A stretch of DNA of 64,000 bases from Bryocella elongata. Its GTDB lineage: Bacteria > Acidobacteriota > Terriglobia > Terriglobales > Acidobacteriaceae. Positions 7,433 to 17,700 of the stretch are shown here, piece by piece. The stretch's first letter is position 1. Each line of letters opens with the position of its first letter. Location of the stretch: NCBI RefSeq assembly GCF_900108185.1, contig NZ_FNVA01000003.1, forward strand, positions 124,001 to 188,000, given 5' to 3'. The notes under the pieces were generated by a model, which saw only the letters and a program-made list of their open reading frames with translations, was not told the origin of the DNA and searched no databases. Made by a program: the position numbers and the translations under genes.

Positions 7433-9808
7433 CTAGTGGACGTGGAGGGTCAGATCGGCAGTCGTAAGACCCGGAGACTTTGCGAGCAGATGCACCTCTC
7501 CCGCAGCGCTCCCGCGGAGCAGGACCAGGGCGCGGCCATCGTAGGTCGACCGCTGCGTGCTGCTGAAGGGAGCAGAGTAGCTGTAGTCTGCATCGTCGGT
7601 TGCGAGGATGGAGCCCGCGCCAGTCGAAGAGAATGCGACGGGCACAACCGCACCAGGCACCGGAACCCCGCGGGAATCCACCACCATCAGTCGCACTCTT
7701 GCGACATCATCGAATCCCCTGCCCGGCTCAGAGCCTTCGAGTGTGAGGCGAAGCGCAGAAGGTGGCCCTGCGGTTCGAAGTGTCTCCACGACTGCGGGAT
7801 GATCGGTGCACCGAGCCTCCAGCGCCCCGGCACGAAATGACACCTCCCAGACTCGCGGTGACGCATCGGCATTGAGTGACTTGCTGCCCAGGCTGCTTCC
7901 ATTGAACTGCAGCGCCACTTCCTTGCAGTTGCTATAGACCTCGACATGTTCTGTATGAGGAGCTGAATCGGCGGGCGTCCAATCGTGAAGCGCAGTGGGC
8001 TTGGGGCGATACTGCTCCAGCTCATAGCCGGGATCCGTGGGGGCCTTTGGCGCGAGTGCGACTCGGCGCACGACGTGCACCACAGGATGATCCGCCCACC
8101 AGCTTTCGCGCTCCAGCGAGTCGGGCTTGGGATAGTCGGTGCGATCGTTCATCCCTGAAGCATCGGCGAAGAGCGGCCAGTGACGGCTCTCTCCGAGATA
8201 GTCCACACCGGCCCAGAGAAACATCCCGGAGTACGGTGGATTGTCACGCACCGCAAGCCACGTCGCGCGGTCGTGAATATTCTCCGTGCCAAGAATCCTG
8301 CGCGTCGGCTTGGCCTCGTGCGCCGCGAGGATCTCGTTCGGCCGATAGTTCTGGCCGATCACGTCGAGCAGATCCGCAAGACCATCGTCGTAGTCATGCG
8401 AAGCATTGGGACGAAAGAGCGCCTGCGTGACAGGCCGCGTCGGATCTTCTTCGTGATACGCAGCGACGAGGCTCGCGAGGATCGGCTTCGCGATCTCGGG
8501 ATGCGGCGTGTCGTGGATCTCATTGCCTGCACTCCAGGCAATGATGCTGGGATGATTGCGGTCGCGCCGCACGGTGTCTCGCGTTTCCTTCAGGTACCAG
8601 TCGCGGAAGTACAAGTGGTAGTCGTAGCGGTTCTTTGCGACGGTCCAGGTATCGAAGAACTCGTCGAGCACGAGGATCCCCATGCGGTCGCAGAGGTCGA
8701 GGAGCTCGGGTGCGACCGGGTTGTGCGCGGTGCGGATCGCATTGGCGCCCATCGCCTGCATGGCACGCAGGCGGTGTTCCCACAGCGACAGCGGTGCTGC
8801 CATGCCAAGAGCACCAATGTCGCTATGAAGCGCGACGCCCTTGATCTTGATGTTCTTCCCGTTGAGCCAGAAGCCGGTGGCAGCATCGAAGTGAGCATCG
8901 CGGACGCCGAAGGTCACGACTTCGCTGTCGCCGTGCCTGCCGGCTTCGACGGCATCGACATGCACGCGATAGAGTGCGGGGTCGTCGAGGTTCCAGAGAT
9001 GAGGGTGCGGGAGACTGAGCGTTGCCGTGTAGGCCGATGTGGCTCCGGCTGGGATCGAAGCTGCGGCCATCGTGGTGTGGGCAATGGCGCGGCCTGTAGC
9101 GTCGAACACCGTGACCACCACACCAGCGGTCTTCGGGGACACGTCGTCATTGCGCAACACCGTCGCGATTCTCAGCGTTGCAGAGGCGTGCGTGATGTTG
9201 GAAGACGCCACCACAGTCGACCATCCCTCGACATGGACAAGCGGAAGCTGCTGCAGGTGGACATGCCGATAGATACCCGCGCCCTGATAAAAGCGCGAGG
9301 AGGGTTGCTGGCTGTTGTCCGCGCGCACGGCGAGGACGTTATCGGCGCCAGGCGTGGAGTTGAGGAATGGTGTGAGGTCGTAGCGGAAGGTGACGTAGCC
9401 GTTGGGCCTGTGCCCCAGCAGGTGGCCATTGAGCCAGACGTCGCTGTTGGCCATCACACCATCGAACTGGATGACCGTGCGAACGCACGATATCGCTGGT
9501 GTGGGCAGGTGCTTGCGGTACCAGCCAATACCCATAGGAGCGAACGCTCCCGCTCCGCCCGACGGGTTGGAGGCATCCGCGCCGGACTCGATCGCCCAGT
9601 CATGCGGCAGAGACAACGTGCGCCAGGCATGATCGTCCGCGGAGGGCTGCTCACCTCCGGGAGCGTCACCGAGGTGAAACTTCCAACCTTGATCGAAGAG
9701 CACTTCGGTGCGTGTGCATGGAGATGCAGCATGGGCTGCTGACGTTGCCGCAGCCAGCAGCGCGACGAGGAACAGCGAGATCGGGAGCCTCCGACGATTG
9801 ACGATCAT
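7433..9808 (-). CDS. Secreted GH2 family glycoside hydrolase (beta-galactosidase-like)
   Basis: The ATG at 9808 begins a signal peptide (MIVNRRRLPISLFLVALL, cleavage near AHAAS) and gives about 791 residues. Domains run in the GH2 order: a sugar-binding jelly roll (DQGWKFHLGD, LPHDWAIE), an immunoglobulin-like domain, and a TIM barrel. The acid/base Glu is in SAGNEIHD (about residue 430) and the probable nucleophile Glu is in LGTENIHD (about 509), with FLWAGVDYLGE after it. C-terminal beta domains follow, including an invasin-like one (DSRGVPVPGAVVPV). It should remove beta-linked galactose or a similar sugar outside the cytoplasm. It follows the TonB receptor gene and precedes the HTH gene on the same strand, consistent with one glycan-use operon. 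No clear Shine-Dalgarno was found at this start. Confidence 0.9.
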   Translation of the reverse strand: MIVNRRRLPISLFLVALLAAATSAAHAASPCTRTEVLFDQGWKFHLGDAPGGEQPSADDHAWRTLSLPHDWAIESGADASNPSGGAGAFAPMGIGWYRKHLPTPAISCVRTVIQFDGVMANSDVWLNGHLLGHRPNGYVTFRYDLTPFLNSTPGADNVLAVRADNSQQPSSRFYQGAGIYRHVHLQQLPLVHVEGWSTVVASSNITHASATLRIATVLRNDDVSPKTAGVVVTVFDATGRAIAHTTMAAASIPAGATSAYTATLSLPHPHLWNLDDPALYRVHVDAVEAGRHGDSEVVTFGVRDAHFDAATGFWLNGKNIKIKGVALHSDIGALGMAAPLSLWEHRLRAMQAMGANAIRTAHNPVAPELLDLCDRMGILVLDEFFDTWTVAKNRYDYHLYFRDWYLKETRDTVRRDRNHPSIIAWSAGNEIHDTPHPEIAKPILASLVAAYHEEDPTRPVTQALFRPNASHDYDDGLADLLDVIGQNYRPNEILAAHEAKPTRRILGTENIHDRATWLAVRDNPPYSGMFLWAGVDYLGESRHWPLFADASGMNDRTDYPKPDSLERESWWADHPVVHVVRRVALAPKAPTDPGYELEQYRPKPTALHDWTPADSAPHTEHVEVYSNCKEVALQFNGSSLGSKSLNADASPRVWEVSFRAGALEARCTDHPAVVETLRTAGPPSALRLTLEGSEPGRGFDDVARVRLMVVDSRGVPVPGAVVPVAFSSTGAGSILATDDADYSYSAPFSSTQRSTYDGRALVLLRGSAAGEVHLLAKSPGLTTADLTLHVH

Positions 9809-9914
9809 GCAGGACGGGTCCCATGCCTTGGTGAAAGAGATTATGTTTCGCCCGAGTTCCTGGAAGGATCTGAGCACGGCAGCTCTTCCCTGCTGGAGCA
9901 GCAGGAGTAGATCG

Positions 9915-9943
9915 GGCGGAATGAGCGCTGCTCACTCCGCCCG
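9915..9943 (-). terminator. Hairpin downstream of TonB-dependent receptor
   Basis: A 13-bp inverted repeat with one mismatch (GGGCGGAATGAGC and GCTCACTCCGCCC, 3-nt loop) lies just after the receptor stop codon when read on the minus strand. There is no strong U tract. It may attenuate rather than end transcription into the GH2 gene. Confidence 0.5.
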
Positions 9944-9959
9944 GTGGGTTGGGTCGCGA

Positions 9960-12900
9960 CTAGAAACTGATGCGACCGGAGAATTGAAAGTCGCGGCTAT
10001 CAGAAGACGCACTGGTGAGCGTACCGAACGTCGATGCGTTGATGTTCTGACCGATGCCGGAGGCGCTGCCACCACCACCGCCGCCGAAGGTCACCGAGTT
10101 CAGAATGTTCTGGCAATCGACGCCAAACTCAAACTTCACCAACTCGGTGATGTTGAAGTTTCTGCGCAGGCCTCCATTGATGCGGCCGTTGCTGGGAGCG
10201 CGGAGGTTGAAAGCCCCACCGCGAGGAGCATCACCGATCATGTAATTTCCGGAGTTGCAGAACGGCCCGGTGCTGGCCGTGCAGGCTGCGCCGCCCGCGC
10301 CCTCACCAGGTACCGTGTTGGTGACCGCACCGCTGAGGTAGCTGACCGTGCCGAGTGTCAGCGCCGTGACGCCATTGCCCCACTTGCCATTCTGGCGAAT
10401 GCTCTTGCCGGTGAAGTTCGGGTTGACGTCAGGCATGCAGGTCCCCTGGCCAGGAAGTGTGGTCGAGGTGCAGGCCGATGAGGTGATGAAGAGCGGCACA
10501 CCGGAGAGATACGTCGCTGTTCCGGAGAACACCCAGCCGCCCGCGAGCGCCCGCACCAGGAAGTTGTTGCCGCCGAGGTGCCCCTTGCCGAAAGGCAGCT
10601 TGTAGACACCGAAGACTGCGAGGTTCTGCGGTTGATCGAGCACCGAGATGGACCGGTCGATGCGATCGGCCTTCCAGGACTTGCCGCTGAGGATCGCGCT
10701 GCCGGGGATGTCATAGCCGGTGCGGATGGTGCCCGCGTCGTCGATCTCCTTGTTGTAGGTGTAGTTCACGTTAAGCGTCAGGCCGTGGGTGGGGCGGATC
10801 GCGAGCGAGAACTCGAAGGCGTTGTACGCGGCGTTGGCGGAGTAGAGGCCCCACGTATCGCCTGTGCTGGAGTACTGCGGCATCCACTTGAGGCCCTGGC
10901 CGATGGTCGCAATGCTGGAACCTGCGGTGGTAGCGGCAGCAGCGGCGAAGCCAGGGTAGGGAGTCGCGCAGCACCCAGCGACGATAGCCTGTGCCGCAGC
11001 GATGTTGGTGGGCGTCGCGGCCTTGGTGAGCAGCGCACCCAGCGGAAGGTAGATGGGATTGATCTCACCGGACTGCAGACCGCGAAGACCGGATGCGCCG
11101 GCGATGAAGTGGCTGATCGTTCCCGCGTAGTTGACCGTCACGGTGATGCTGTCCGTGATGGAGCGCTGCAGGCCGGCGTTGTAGAAGTAGAAGGTCGGTG
11201 TGCGGTCTCCGTAGTACGGATCCCCATAATTGATGCCCGCGGTGGACTTTACAAAGGCCCCCGAGCTGTTGACGAAGTTGCCCACGAGGCCTGTGCTCAA
11301 CTGGCTCGTCGCCGACGGAGGTGTGATCGCCGGAAGGCTGTATCCAGGGCCGCCGAAGTTGGTGTTGTTCAGGTTGGCGTTGTAGCCGCTGTTGTTGAGA
11401 TAGAACACCGGGCCAGCCGTGGGGCCGGCAGCATTCGCGGTAAAGCTTACAGGCTGGCTGAAGCCTGTTTGACCCGTGGCGTTGGCTGCCGCACCGCCGG
11501 TGCCTCCACCGTGCGAGTAGAGGATCGCTCCGCCAGCGCGCAGCACGGTCTTGCTGTCCATCGAGTAAGCAAAACCGAGTCGCGGACCGAAGTTCTTCCA
11601 GTAGGTATGCACCGGCGTATCGCAGCCGCAGCTTGCGCTGGAGCCGCCATAGTTACCGGCAAACTGGAATGAGCCCATGTTGCCCGTGTACGGGTTGGTG
11701 ATGTTCGGGTTGAGGAACGACCAGCGATCCAGTGCTTCGCGGAAGCCCGGCATGTAGTCCCAGCGAAGGCCAACGTTGACGGTGAGCTTGGGCGTGACCT
11801 TGAAGTCGTCCTGGAAGTAAGGCGACATGGGGTGGTAGCGATCGCCAATGTCGGAGAACGGCTGCAGCGTGGTGCTGGTGCTGCCTACCGCACCGAGCAT
11901 GTAGCTGGCGTAGGAGAAGCCGGTCGTCGCCGTCGCATAAGAGGTGCCCGTCACCTGCGCAGTCTCGTTGTTGCTCCACGCATAGGTGGTGGGCGAGGAC
12001 GGGCTGTTGAAGCTGCTGAAGTTCTCCATCAGGTCCTGGAACTGGAAACCGATGTTGAGCGCGTGACGCCCGATGACCCACTCCACGTTGTCGAGAAGAT
12101 CGTAGGTGTGCGTCACGGTCTTGTTGGTGATGTCCGGCTGCGACCACGCGGTCGGAGCGTTGGTGCCAGCGAAGCTCGAGCCGGGGAACTCGTCCGACGC
12201 CTGGCCGGGCGGGAGGCCCGTAATCCCCAGCGTTGTGGCTTCGTACTTCGAGATGCCCTCGGTGCTGTTCTGCGTCGGCGGCCCACCGAAGTACTGGTAG
12301 CCGATCTTGAACTGGTTGACGAGGTTCGGCCGGATGGTGAACGTGTGCTCGAGTTCGAGATAGTCGCCCACGACCGTGGACAACGTGGCCGCGAGGTAAG
12401 GAACCGGGAGATTCGCCGAGCCCGAGGTGTAGGGAACCGCATGACGGCGGCCGCTCGTGTAGGCCGCAGACAAGCGTTGGCGCGGAGAGATGTCCCAGTC
12501 CATCTTGTCCGAGACAATGTAGTTCTTGTAGCCGGTCGGGATGCCGCCAACATAATTGTTGGTGAGGTTCGTGTTGATCGGGGCAGGAAGGAACTGCTGC
12601 ATCGCCTTGGCGAGAGGCGAGATCTGCGCAGCGGGGATGACGTTGCCTGGGAAGGCCGTGCGGGTGCACGTGGTGCCGTTGCAGCTCTGCGTGGAAGGAT
12701 CGTAGATCACATAGTTGGGGGCGGTACCGGTGACGCCGCAGCCACCGTGAGCGGGATCGAGCAGCTCGCAGAAGTTGCCCTGACGCATCAGGGCGGTGGG
12801 CAGGGTATCGAAGCCATACGTAGGCGCCGACTGGGCGTGCACCTTATCCAGCGTGAACTGGAAGAAGAGCTTATCGCGGCCATCGAAGAGGTGCGGAATG

Positions 12901-13871
12901 CGGACCGGCCCGCCGAAGCTGATCGAAAGCTCGTTCTGGTGGTCGGCAGGCTTGGAGATATGCCCGTAGGAGTTGGGCGTTGAGTTCTGCGGGCCCTTCA
13001 CGCCGGACGCATTGGTGATGGTGGCCCAGGGAGCGGAGAAGCCCCAGGTATCGAAGGCTGTGTTGCGGATGAAGTCGGCGACGGTGCCGTGGTACTTGTT
13101 GGTACCGGACTTCAGGTTGTAGTTCTCCAGCCCTGCGCCCTGATACTCGGCGGAGAAGCCGCTGGTAACGACCTTGATCTCGTCGATAGCCTCAAGAGGA
13201 ATGACGTTGAACACGGGGCGGTTGTCGCCCTGTTGCGAGATGGTGGTGAGCGGAAGGCCGTCGACGTACAGCTCGCCAAGGCGGGTTGCCGTGCCACCGA
13301 TGACCGACGAGCGGCTGCCCGGCTGCGCGCCGGGAAGAAGATTCGAGAACTGCGTGATGTCGCGCTGCTGATTGCCGGAGACGAGCAGCGGAAGCTCGAG
13401 GTACTCGGAGCCCTGGATGGTGCCGCCCAGCGTTGCGTTGGTGGTGTCGAGCGCCGGAGGTGCACCGGTGACGGTGACCGTCTCTGTCTGGCTGCCGGTC
13501 TTCAACGTCACGTTCAGGCCGAAGACATCGAGTGCGTTCACCTGAATGTTCTGTTGCGCGTGGGTCTGGAAGCCCTGCGCCTGGACCTCGACCGTGTAGT
13601 TTCCGGGCTGCAGCGGTGAGATGTCATAAAGTCCGCCCGAGGACGTGGGCCGCTCCGTCTTGACGCCGGTGTCAACGTTGGTCGCGATCACCCTGGCATT
13701 GGGAATGACGGCGCCGGTCGAATCGGTGACGGTTCCCTGGATCGCACCCTGACCGCCCGACTGGGCGAAGGTTGCAGTCGCTGGAAGCAAGATCAGAATC
13801 AGGACGCCGAGCCATGCCACGAGCTGCCTGGACAAGGGGGGAACAGGGGTGGTGCGATTGCGGAAATACAT
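9960..13871 (-). CDS. TonB-dependent receptor with carboxypeptidase-regulatory-like N-terminal domain
   Basis: The 1303-residue outer-membrane protein has a signal peptide (cleavage near TFAQSGG). A CarboxypepD_reg-like beta-sandwich follows (QGAIQGTVTDSTGAVIPNA), then a plug domain (about 120-260) and a long beta-barrel ending in the typical C-terminal aromatic strand (FQFSGRISF). GAGGAG lies 8 nt before the ATG. This Oar/Cna-like architecture is greatly expanded in Acidobacteriota and usually takes up oligosaccharides or other large nutrients. The genes that follow on the same strand encode glycosidases, and a propeller sensor with its regulator lies immediately upstream. A substrate from plant or microbial glycans is therefore the natural reading. 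The actual ligand cannot be read from sequence. Confidence 0.93.
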   Translation of the reverse strand: MYFRNRTTPVPPLSRQLVAWLGVLILILLPATATFAQSGGQGAIQGTVTDSTGAVIPNARVIATNVDTGVKTERPTSSGGLYDISPLQPGNYTVEVQAQGFQTHAQQNIQVNALDVFGLNVTLKTGSQTETVTVTGAPPALDTTNATLGGTIQGSEYLELPLLVSGNQQRDITQFSNLLPGAQPGSRSSVIGGTATRLGELYVDGLPLTTISQQGDNRPVFNVIPLEAIDEIKVVTSGFSAEYQGAGLENYNLKSGTNKYHGTVADFIRNTAFDTWGFSAPWATITNASGVKGPQNSTPNSYGHISKPADHQNELSISFGGPVRIPHLFDGRDKLFFQFTLDKVHAQSAPTYGFDTLPTALMRQGNFCELLDPAHGGCGVTGTAPNYVIYDPSTQSCNGTTCTRTAFPGNVIPAAQISPLAKAMQQFLPAPINTNLTNNYVGGIPTGYKNYIVSDKMDWDISPRQRLSAAYTSGRRHAVPYTSGSANLPVPYLAATLSTVVGDYLELEHTFTIRPNLVNQFKIGYQYFGGPPTQNSTEGISKYEATTLGITGLPPGQASDEFPGSSFAGTNAPTAWSQPDITNKTVTHTYDLLDNVEWVIGRHALNIGFQFQDLMENFSSFNSPSSPTTYAWSNNETAQVTGTSYATATTGFSYASYMLGAVGSTSTTLQPFSDIGDRYHPMSPYFQDDFKVTPKLTVNVGLRWDYMPGFREALDRWSFLNPNITNPYTGNMGSFQFAGNYGGSSASCGCDTPVHTYWKNFGPRLGFAYSMDSKTVLRAGGAILYSHGGGTGGAAANATGQTGFSQPVSFTANAAGPTAGPVFYLNNSGYNANLNNTNFGGPGYSLPAITPPSATSQLSTGLVGNFVNSSGAFVKSTAGINYGDPYYGDRTPTFYFYNAGLQRSITDSITVTVNYAGTISHFIAGASGLRGLQSGEINPIYLPLGALLTKAATPTNIAAAQAIVAGCCATPYPGFAAAAATTAGSSIATIGQGLKWMPQYSSTGDTWGLYSANAAYNAFEFSLAIRPTHGLTLNVNYTYNKEIDDAGTIRTGYDIPGSAILSGKSWKADRIDRSISVLDQPQNLAVFGVYKLPFGKGHLGGNNFLVRALAGGWVFSGTATYLSGVPLFITSSACTSTTLPGQGTCMPDVNPNFTGKSIRQNGKWGNGVTALTLGTVSYLSGAVTNTVPGEGAGGAACTASTGPFCNSGNYMIGDAPRGGAFNLRAPSNGRINGGLRRNFNITELVKFEFGVDCQNILNSVTFGGGGGGSASGIGQNINASTFGTLTSASSDSRDFQFSGRISF

Positions 13872-14020
13872 CCGTAGGTCTCCTCGAAGGACTTGCGATC
13901 ACCCGATCTGTTCGCAGGGAAAACCCCTGCGCGAGGTCAGCATGGACGACGATTCGCCGAGCTCTGATCGGTGCTTGTTTGTGCGAGGAGAATCTTAGGA
14001 GCGGGATTTTGAGACGGTCA

Positions 14021-14036
14021 TCTGACTTTAGTCAGA
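14021..14036. promoter_or_regulatory. Palindrome, candidate operator upstream of the TonB receptor gene
   Basis: TCTGACTTTAGTCAGA has 7-bp arms around a TT centre. It lies about 150 nt upstream of the receptor start, in an AT-richer gap directly behind the gene for a LuxR/NarL-type response regulator. Such regulators bind short dyads of this size, so it may be the regulator's site. The assignment is inferred from position and symmetry only. Confidence 0.4.
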
Positions 14037-14136
14037 GTGGAGTGAAAATAATTTACCTATTGCAGAACACACGACACGGCGCGTTAGGGAAAGTATCCGG
14101 GTGGCACCCTAGCTTCCGAAATAGTTCTTTATTTTC

Positions 14137-14769
14137 TTAGAGATGGACAAATCCGCGTCGCAGGGCGATGAGCACAGCCTGGGTCCGGTCTTTGACGCCC
14201 AGGCGCGACAAAATCACCCCGACATGGCACTTCACCGTGCCTTCGGTGACGCCCAGCTGCTCGGCGATGGCGCGGTTGCTGTTTCCACCCGCCATCAGCC
14301 TGAGGACCTCGCGTTCGCGGACGCTGAGCTCGTCGTTGTCGGTGCGCTTGCGGACGGCCCGGGAGATCTCTGCGGGCAGGTACACCTGCCCCTGCTGGAC
14401 GCTGCGGATGCCCTGCAGCAGCTGCTCGTGCGGCATGCCCTTGATGATGTACGCGGCAGCTCCGGCGAGCAGCGCCTGGTAGATGTCCTCGTCGCCCTCG
14501 TAGGTGGTGAGGACGAGCACCTTGACGTCGCCAAAGCGCTTGCGAAGCTCGCGGATTGCCTCGACGCCGGTGATTCCGGGGAGCTTGAGGTCCATCAGCG
14601 TCACGTCCGGCCGGAGCTGTTCGTAGAGACCGAGCGCGTCACGTCCACTGCCGGTCTGCGCGACGATCTTCATGTCCGGCTGGGAGCTGATGATGGCGGC
14701 CAACCCGGCGCGAACGATGGGGTGGTCGTCGACCAACAGGATGCGCGTTGGTTCCGGGGCTTCGCTCAT
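14137..14769 (-). CDS. NarL/LuxR-family response regulator
   Basis: The 210-residue protein has a receiver domain (acidic pair in VDDHP, phospho-acceptor Asp60 in LMDLKLPG, Lys in YIIKGMP) followed by a LuxR-type HTH (LSVREREVLRLMAGGNSNRAIAEQL split over about residues 148-175, then VTEGTVKCHV). Its start overlaps the stop of the propeller histidine kinase as ATGA, so the two are translationally coupled and form a cognate pair. The regulator should bind DNA as a dimer after phosphorylation. The nearest downstream target is the TonB receptor, whose upstream gap holds a matching-size palindrome. Confidence 0.95.
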   Translation of the reverse strand: MSEAPEPTRILLVDDHPIVRAGLAAIISSQPDMKIVAQTGSGRDALGLYEQLRPDVTLMDLKLPGITGVEAIRELRKRFGDVKVLVLTTYEGDEDIYQALLAGAAAYIIKGMPHEQLLQGIRSVQQGQVYLPAEISRAVRKRTDNDELSVREREVLRLMAGGNSNRAIAEQLGVTEGTVKCHVGVILSRLGVKDRTQAVLIALRRGFVHL

Positions 14770-17700
14770 CGGCTCTCCTGTTCGGGACGGACGGTACGAA
14801 CGTTGCGCTCGTAAGGCACGTGAAGCTCCACCATCGTACCTCGGTCGCGGGCGCTGTCGATGCGGCAGGTTCCGCCAATGCGCTCCATGCGCTCGTGCAT
14901 GCCGAGAAGACCGAAGTGCTCTCCGCGGTCGTCAGTCGATCCTGCCGTGAAGCCGCTGCCGTCGTCGCGGATGCTGACCAGGACCGAGTCCGTGACGTAA
15001 CGCAGGCTGAGCCGGATGTGCTCTGCGCCCGCGTGAACAAGGGCGTTGTGCAGGGCTTCGCGGACGGTCATAAAGAGCTCGTGCTCGGCCTCGACGTTGA
15101 GCGAGAGCGCCGTGCCATCGCTCTCGAACTCCACCCGTTTGCCCTGGATGGTGGTGATGCGGTCCAGAAGCGACCGCAACGAGTTGGAGAGATTGCCACC
15201 TTCGTGCGGATGCCGCAGGTTCCAGATGGCGTCGCGAGCTTCGAGGATGGTGACGGCGATCTGCTCGCGGGCGCTGTTGAGCAGGTTGGCCTCGTCGGTG
15301 GGGACGTCATCGGCGCCCACCGGTGCGTGGCGAATGGCAATCGCCTCGAGGAGCGACGACACACCAATGCAGCCCTGCACGACCGTGTCGTGCATCTCGC
15401 GAGCGACGCGGTTGCGCTCCTCGGCGACAAGCCGGAACCGCAGCATGACCTGCCGAACACGCATCCGGTGGCCCGCCCAGATCGCGAGCAGCAACGCAAC
15501 GAGGCAGGCAACGAGGAATGCGGGCTGGCGATAGAAGTGCGTCCGTTGAACGATGGGAAGCTCCAGCACCGTCGCTCCCGGAGCGTCCTTCCAGCTGGCT
15601 TCGACGCGATAGGTGTAATGGCCCGCGGGAAGGTTGGTATACGTCGCCGATTGCAGCGGCGAGATCGCAACCCAGTCCGGGTCGAAGCCGATGAGCCTCC
15701 GGCGGAGCTGGAGGCCGGGCCGGGCACTCAGCGCGATGGGTGGAGCATCGATGACCAGGGTCTTCGCGGAGGGCTGCAGAATCACTGGCCCCTTGACGGC
15801 GACGCGCTCGCCATCGACGAGCACCTGTCCCAGCATGATGGGCGGAGGCGCACCGTCGTGCCTGGGGTTCGAAGCCTGGATATGAAGCGGGCCCTCATTG
15901 GTGGTGAACCAGGCGCCTCCGGAGCGATCCAGCTCCGCGGTCGAGGCCGCACCGCTGCCCAGCTCGGCACCCGTCTCGAGCGAGACGGCGAAGATCTCCG
16001 GGTTGAAGAGGCGCTTGTCCTTGCCTGCGGCGAGGCTTTCGAAGCTGGAGCGATCGGCCCGGACGACGGTGGTCGGGCCGCCCAGCCACATGCGGTGGTG
16101 CCCGTCCTCGAGAATGGTGAGGATGGCCGGGGCGTTCATGTCGGCTTCCAGCCGGATGTGCTGGAGCTGGTTGTCGTGCCAACGAAACAGACCGCTCTCG
16201 GTTCCGATCCAGAGCGCGCCGTCATCGCTGACATGAATGGCAGAGACGGCGTGGCTCCCAAGGGCGTCCGCTGCGGGCGCGGCAACGAACGCGCCGTTCC
16301 GAAGCAGCGAAAGCCCGTGGTAGGTTCCCACCCAAAGTTCGCCGGGTGCTCCGGCAGCCATGGACAAGGTGGGCGCGTGGGGGGCTCCGGGAACGTTCTG
16401 GAAGCTGGTGACGTGCCCGTCGCGCCAGTTGGCGACGCCGCCGTCGGAGGCGATCCAGACGCCGTCAAAGGGTGTCTCGAGGAAGCCACGAATGTAGTTG
16501 GTGCCGATCTCGGAGGTGTAGTGGTCGATGTGTCCGCCCGGCGCAATACGATAGGCGCCTCGGCCCAGCGTTCCGACCCAGAAGGCGCCGGAGCGTTCGC
16601 GCATCACGCTATGGATGGCGAAGCCCGTGATGGAGGGAAGGTTCACCGGTTCCATGCGGCCGTTCCGGATGTGCGTCAACCGGCGCGAGCAGACCCAAAG
16701 TGAGTCGTCGGCATCCACGGCGACCGAACCGAACTCGGAGTCGATCGCGCCGGGAACCCGGGTAAGGTGCATCCCGGTGGCGCTGAAGCGCGTGAGACCG
16801 GACTGCGTGCCTGCCCAAAGGTCATGGCTGCGGTCCTCCGCAAGGGCCAGCACGGAGTTGCTGGCGAGCTGGTCGGGAGCGCGGGCACGGGTCACGGAGC
16901 CGTTCTCGCTGAGCAGATAGAGCCCTTCGTCCATGGTGCCGACCCACAGCTGGCGGTGGCTATCGACGAGCAGAGACAAGGCGCTGCCGAGGACGCGCGG
17001 CTCCTTGGTCGCGACGGAGCCAACGCCATCCGGCAGGTGGTAGAGACCACCGAGCGTGGCTATCCACAGCGACTCACCCGAACCCTTCGCCATCGACCAG
17101 ATACGGAGCGAGCCCTTCTGCTGCGGCAACGCAACCTCCTGCCAGGAGATCGTGCCAAGGCCGGCCGAGGCGTCAATATGGAGCAGCCGGCTGCCACCGG
17201 CCCACACGCCGCCATGACCATCGCCGACGATCGCATGGACGGCCGCGCCGTGGATACCACCCCTGTCATCGATGCGGGAGAAGTGCTCTCCGGAATCGAG
17301 CCGGTAGAGGCCGTTATCGGTGCCGGCCCAGATGCGCCCAGCCTCGTCCTGATAGAGCGCTCGAATCAGGCCGTTGGCGATACCGGCCCTGGTGTTGTAC
17401 GTGCGGCCGCCGCCGGGAAACAGATGCACCACGCCCCCGCCCTGCGTGCCAAGCCAAAGGCTGCCGTCGCGGACGACCAGCACGCAGTCGACGCCAAAGT
17501 CGTGCAGTGCGGGCGCGAGATCCGCGCCGTAGTCGATGAAGTGATAGCCGTCAAAACGGACGAGCCCGAGTCGCGTACCCAGCCATAGATATTGGTCCGG
17601 CGTCTGCGCCATCGACAGGATCACCTGGTCGGGCAGGCCATCCTGGATGCTCCAGACGCGGCTGGTCATCCAGTCCAGCCTGCTCTGCGCGTGGATGGGC

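Noticed and set aside
14748-16703. 651-codon plus-strand ORF opposite the propeller kinase
   Set aside because: Composition typical of an antisense frame, while the opposite strand carries repeated propeller motifs and kinase boxes.
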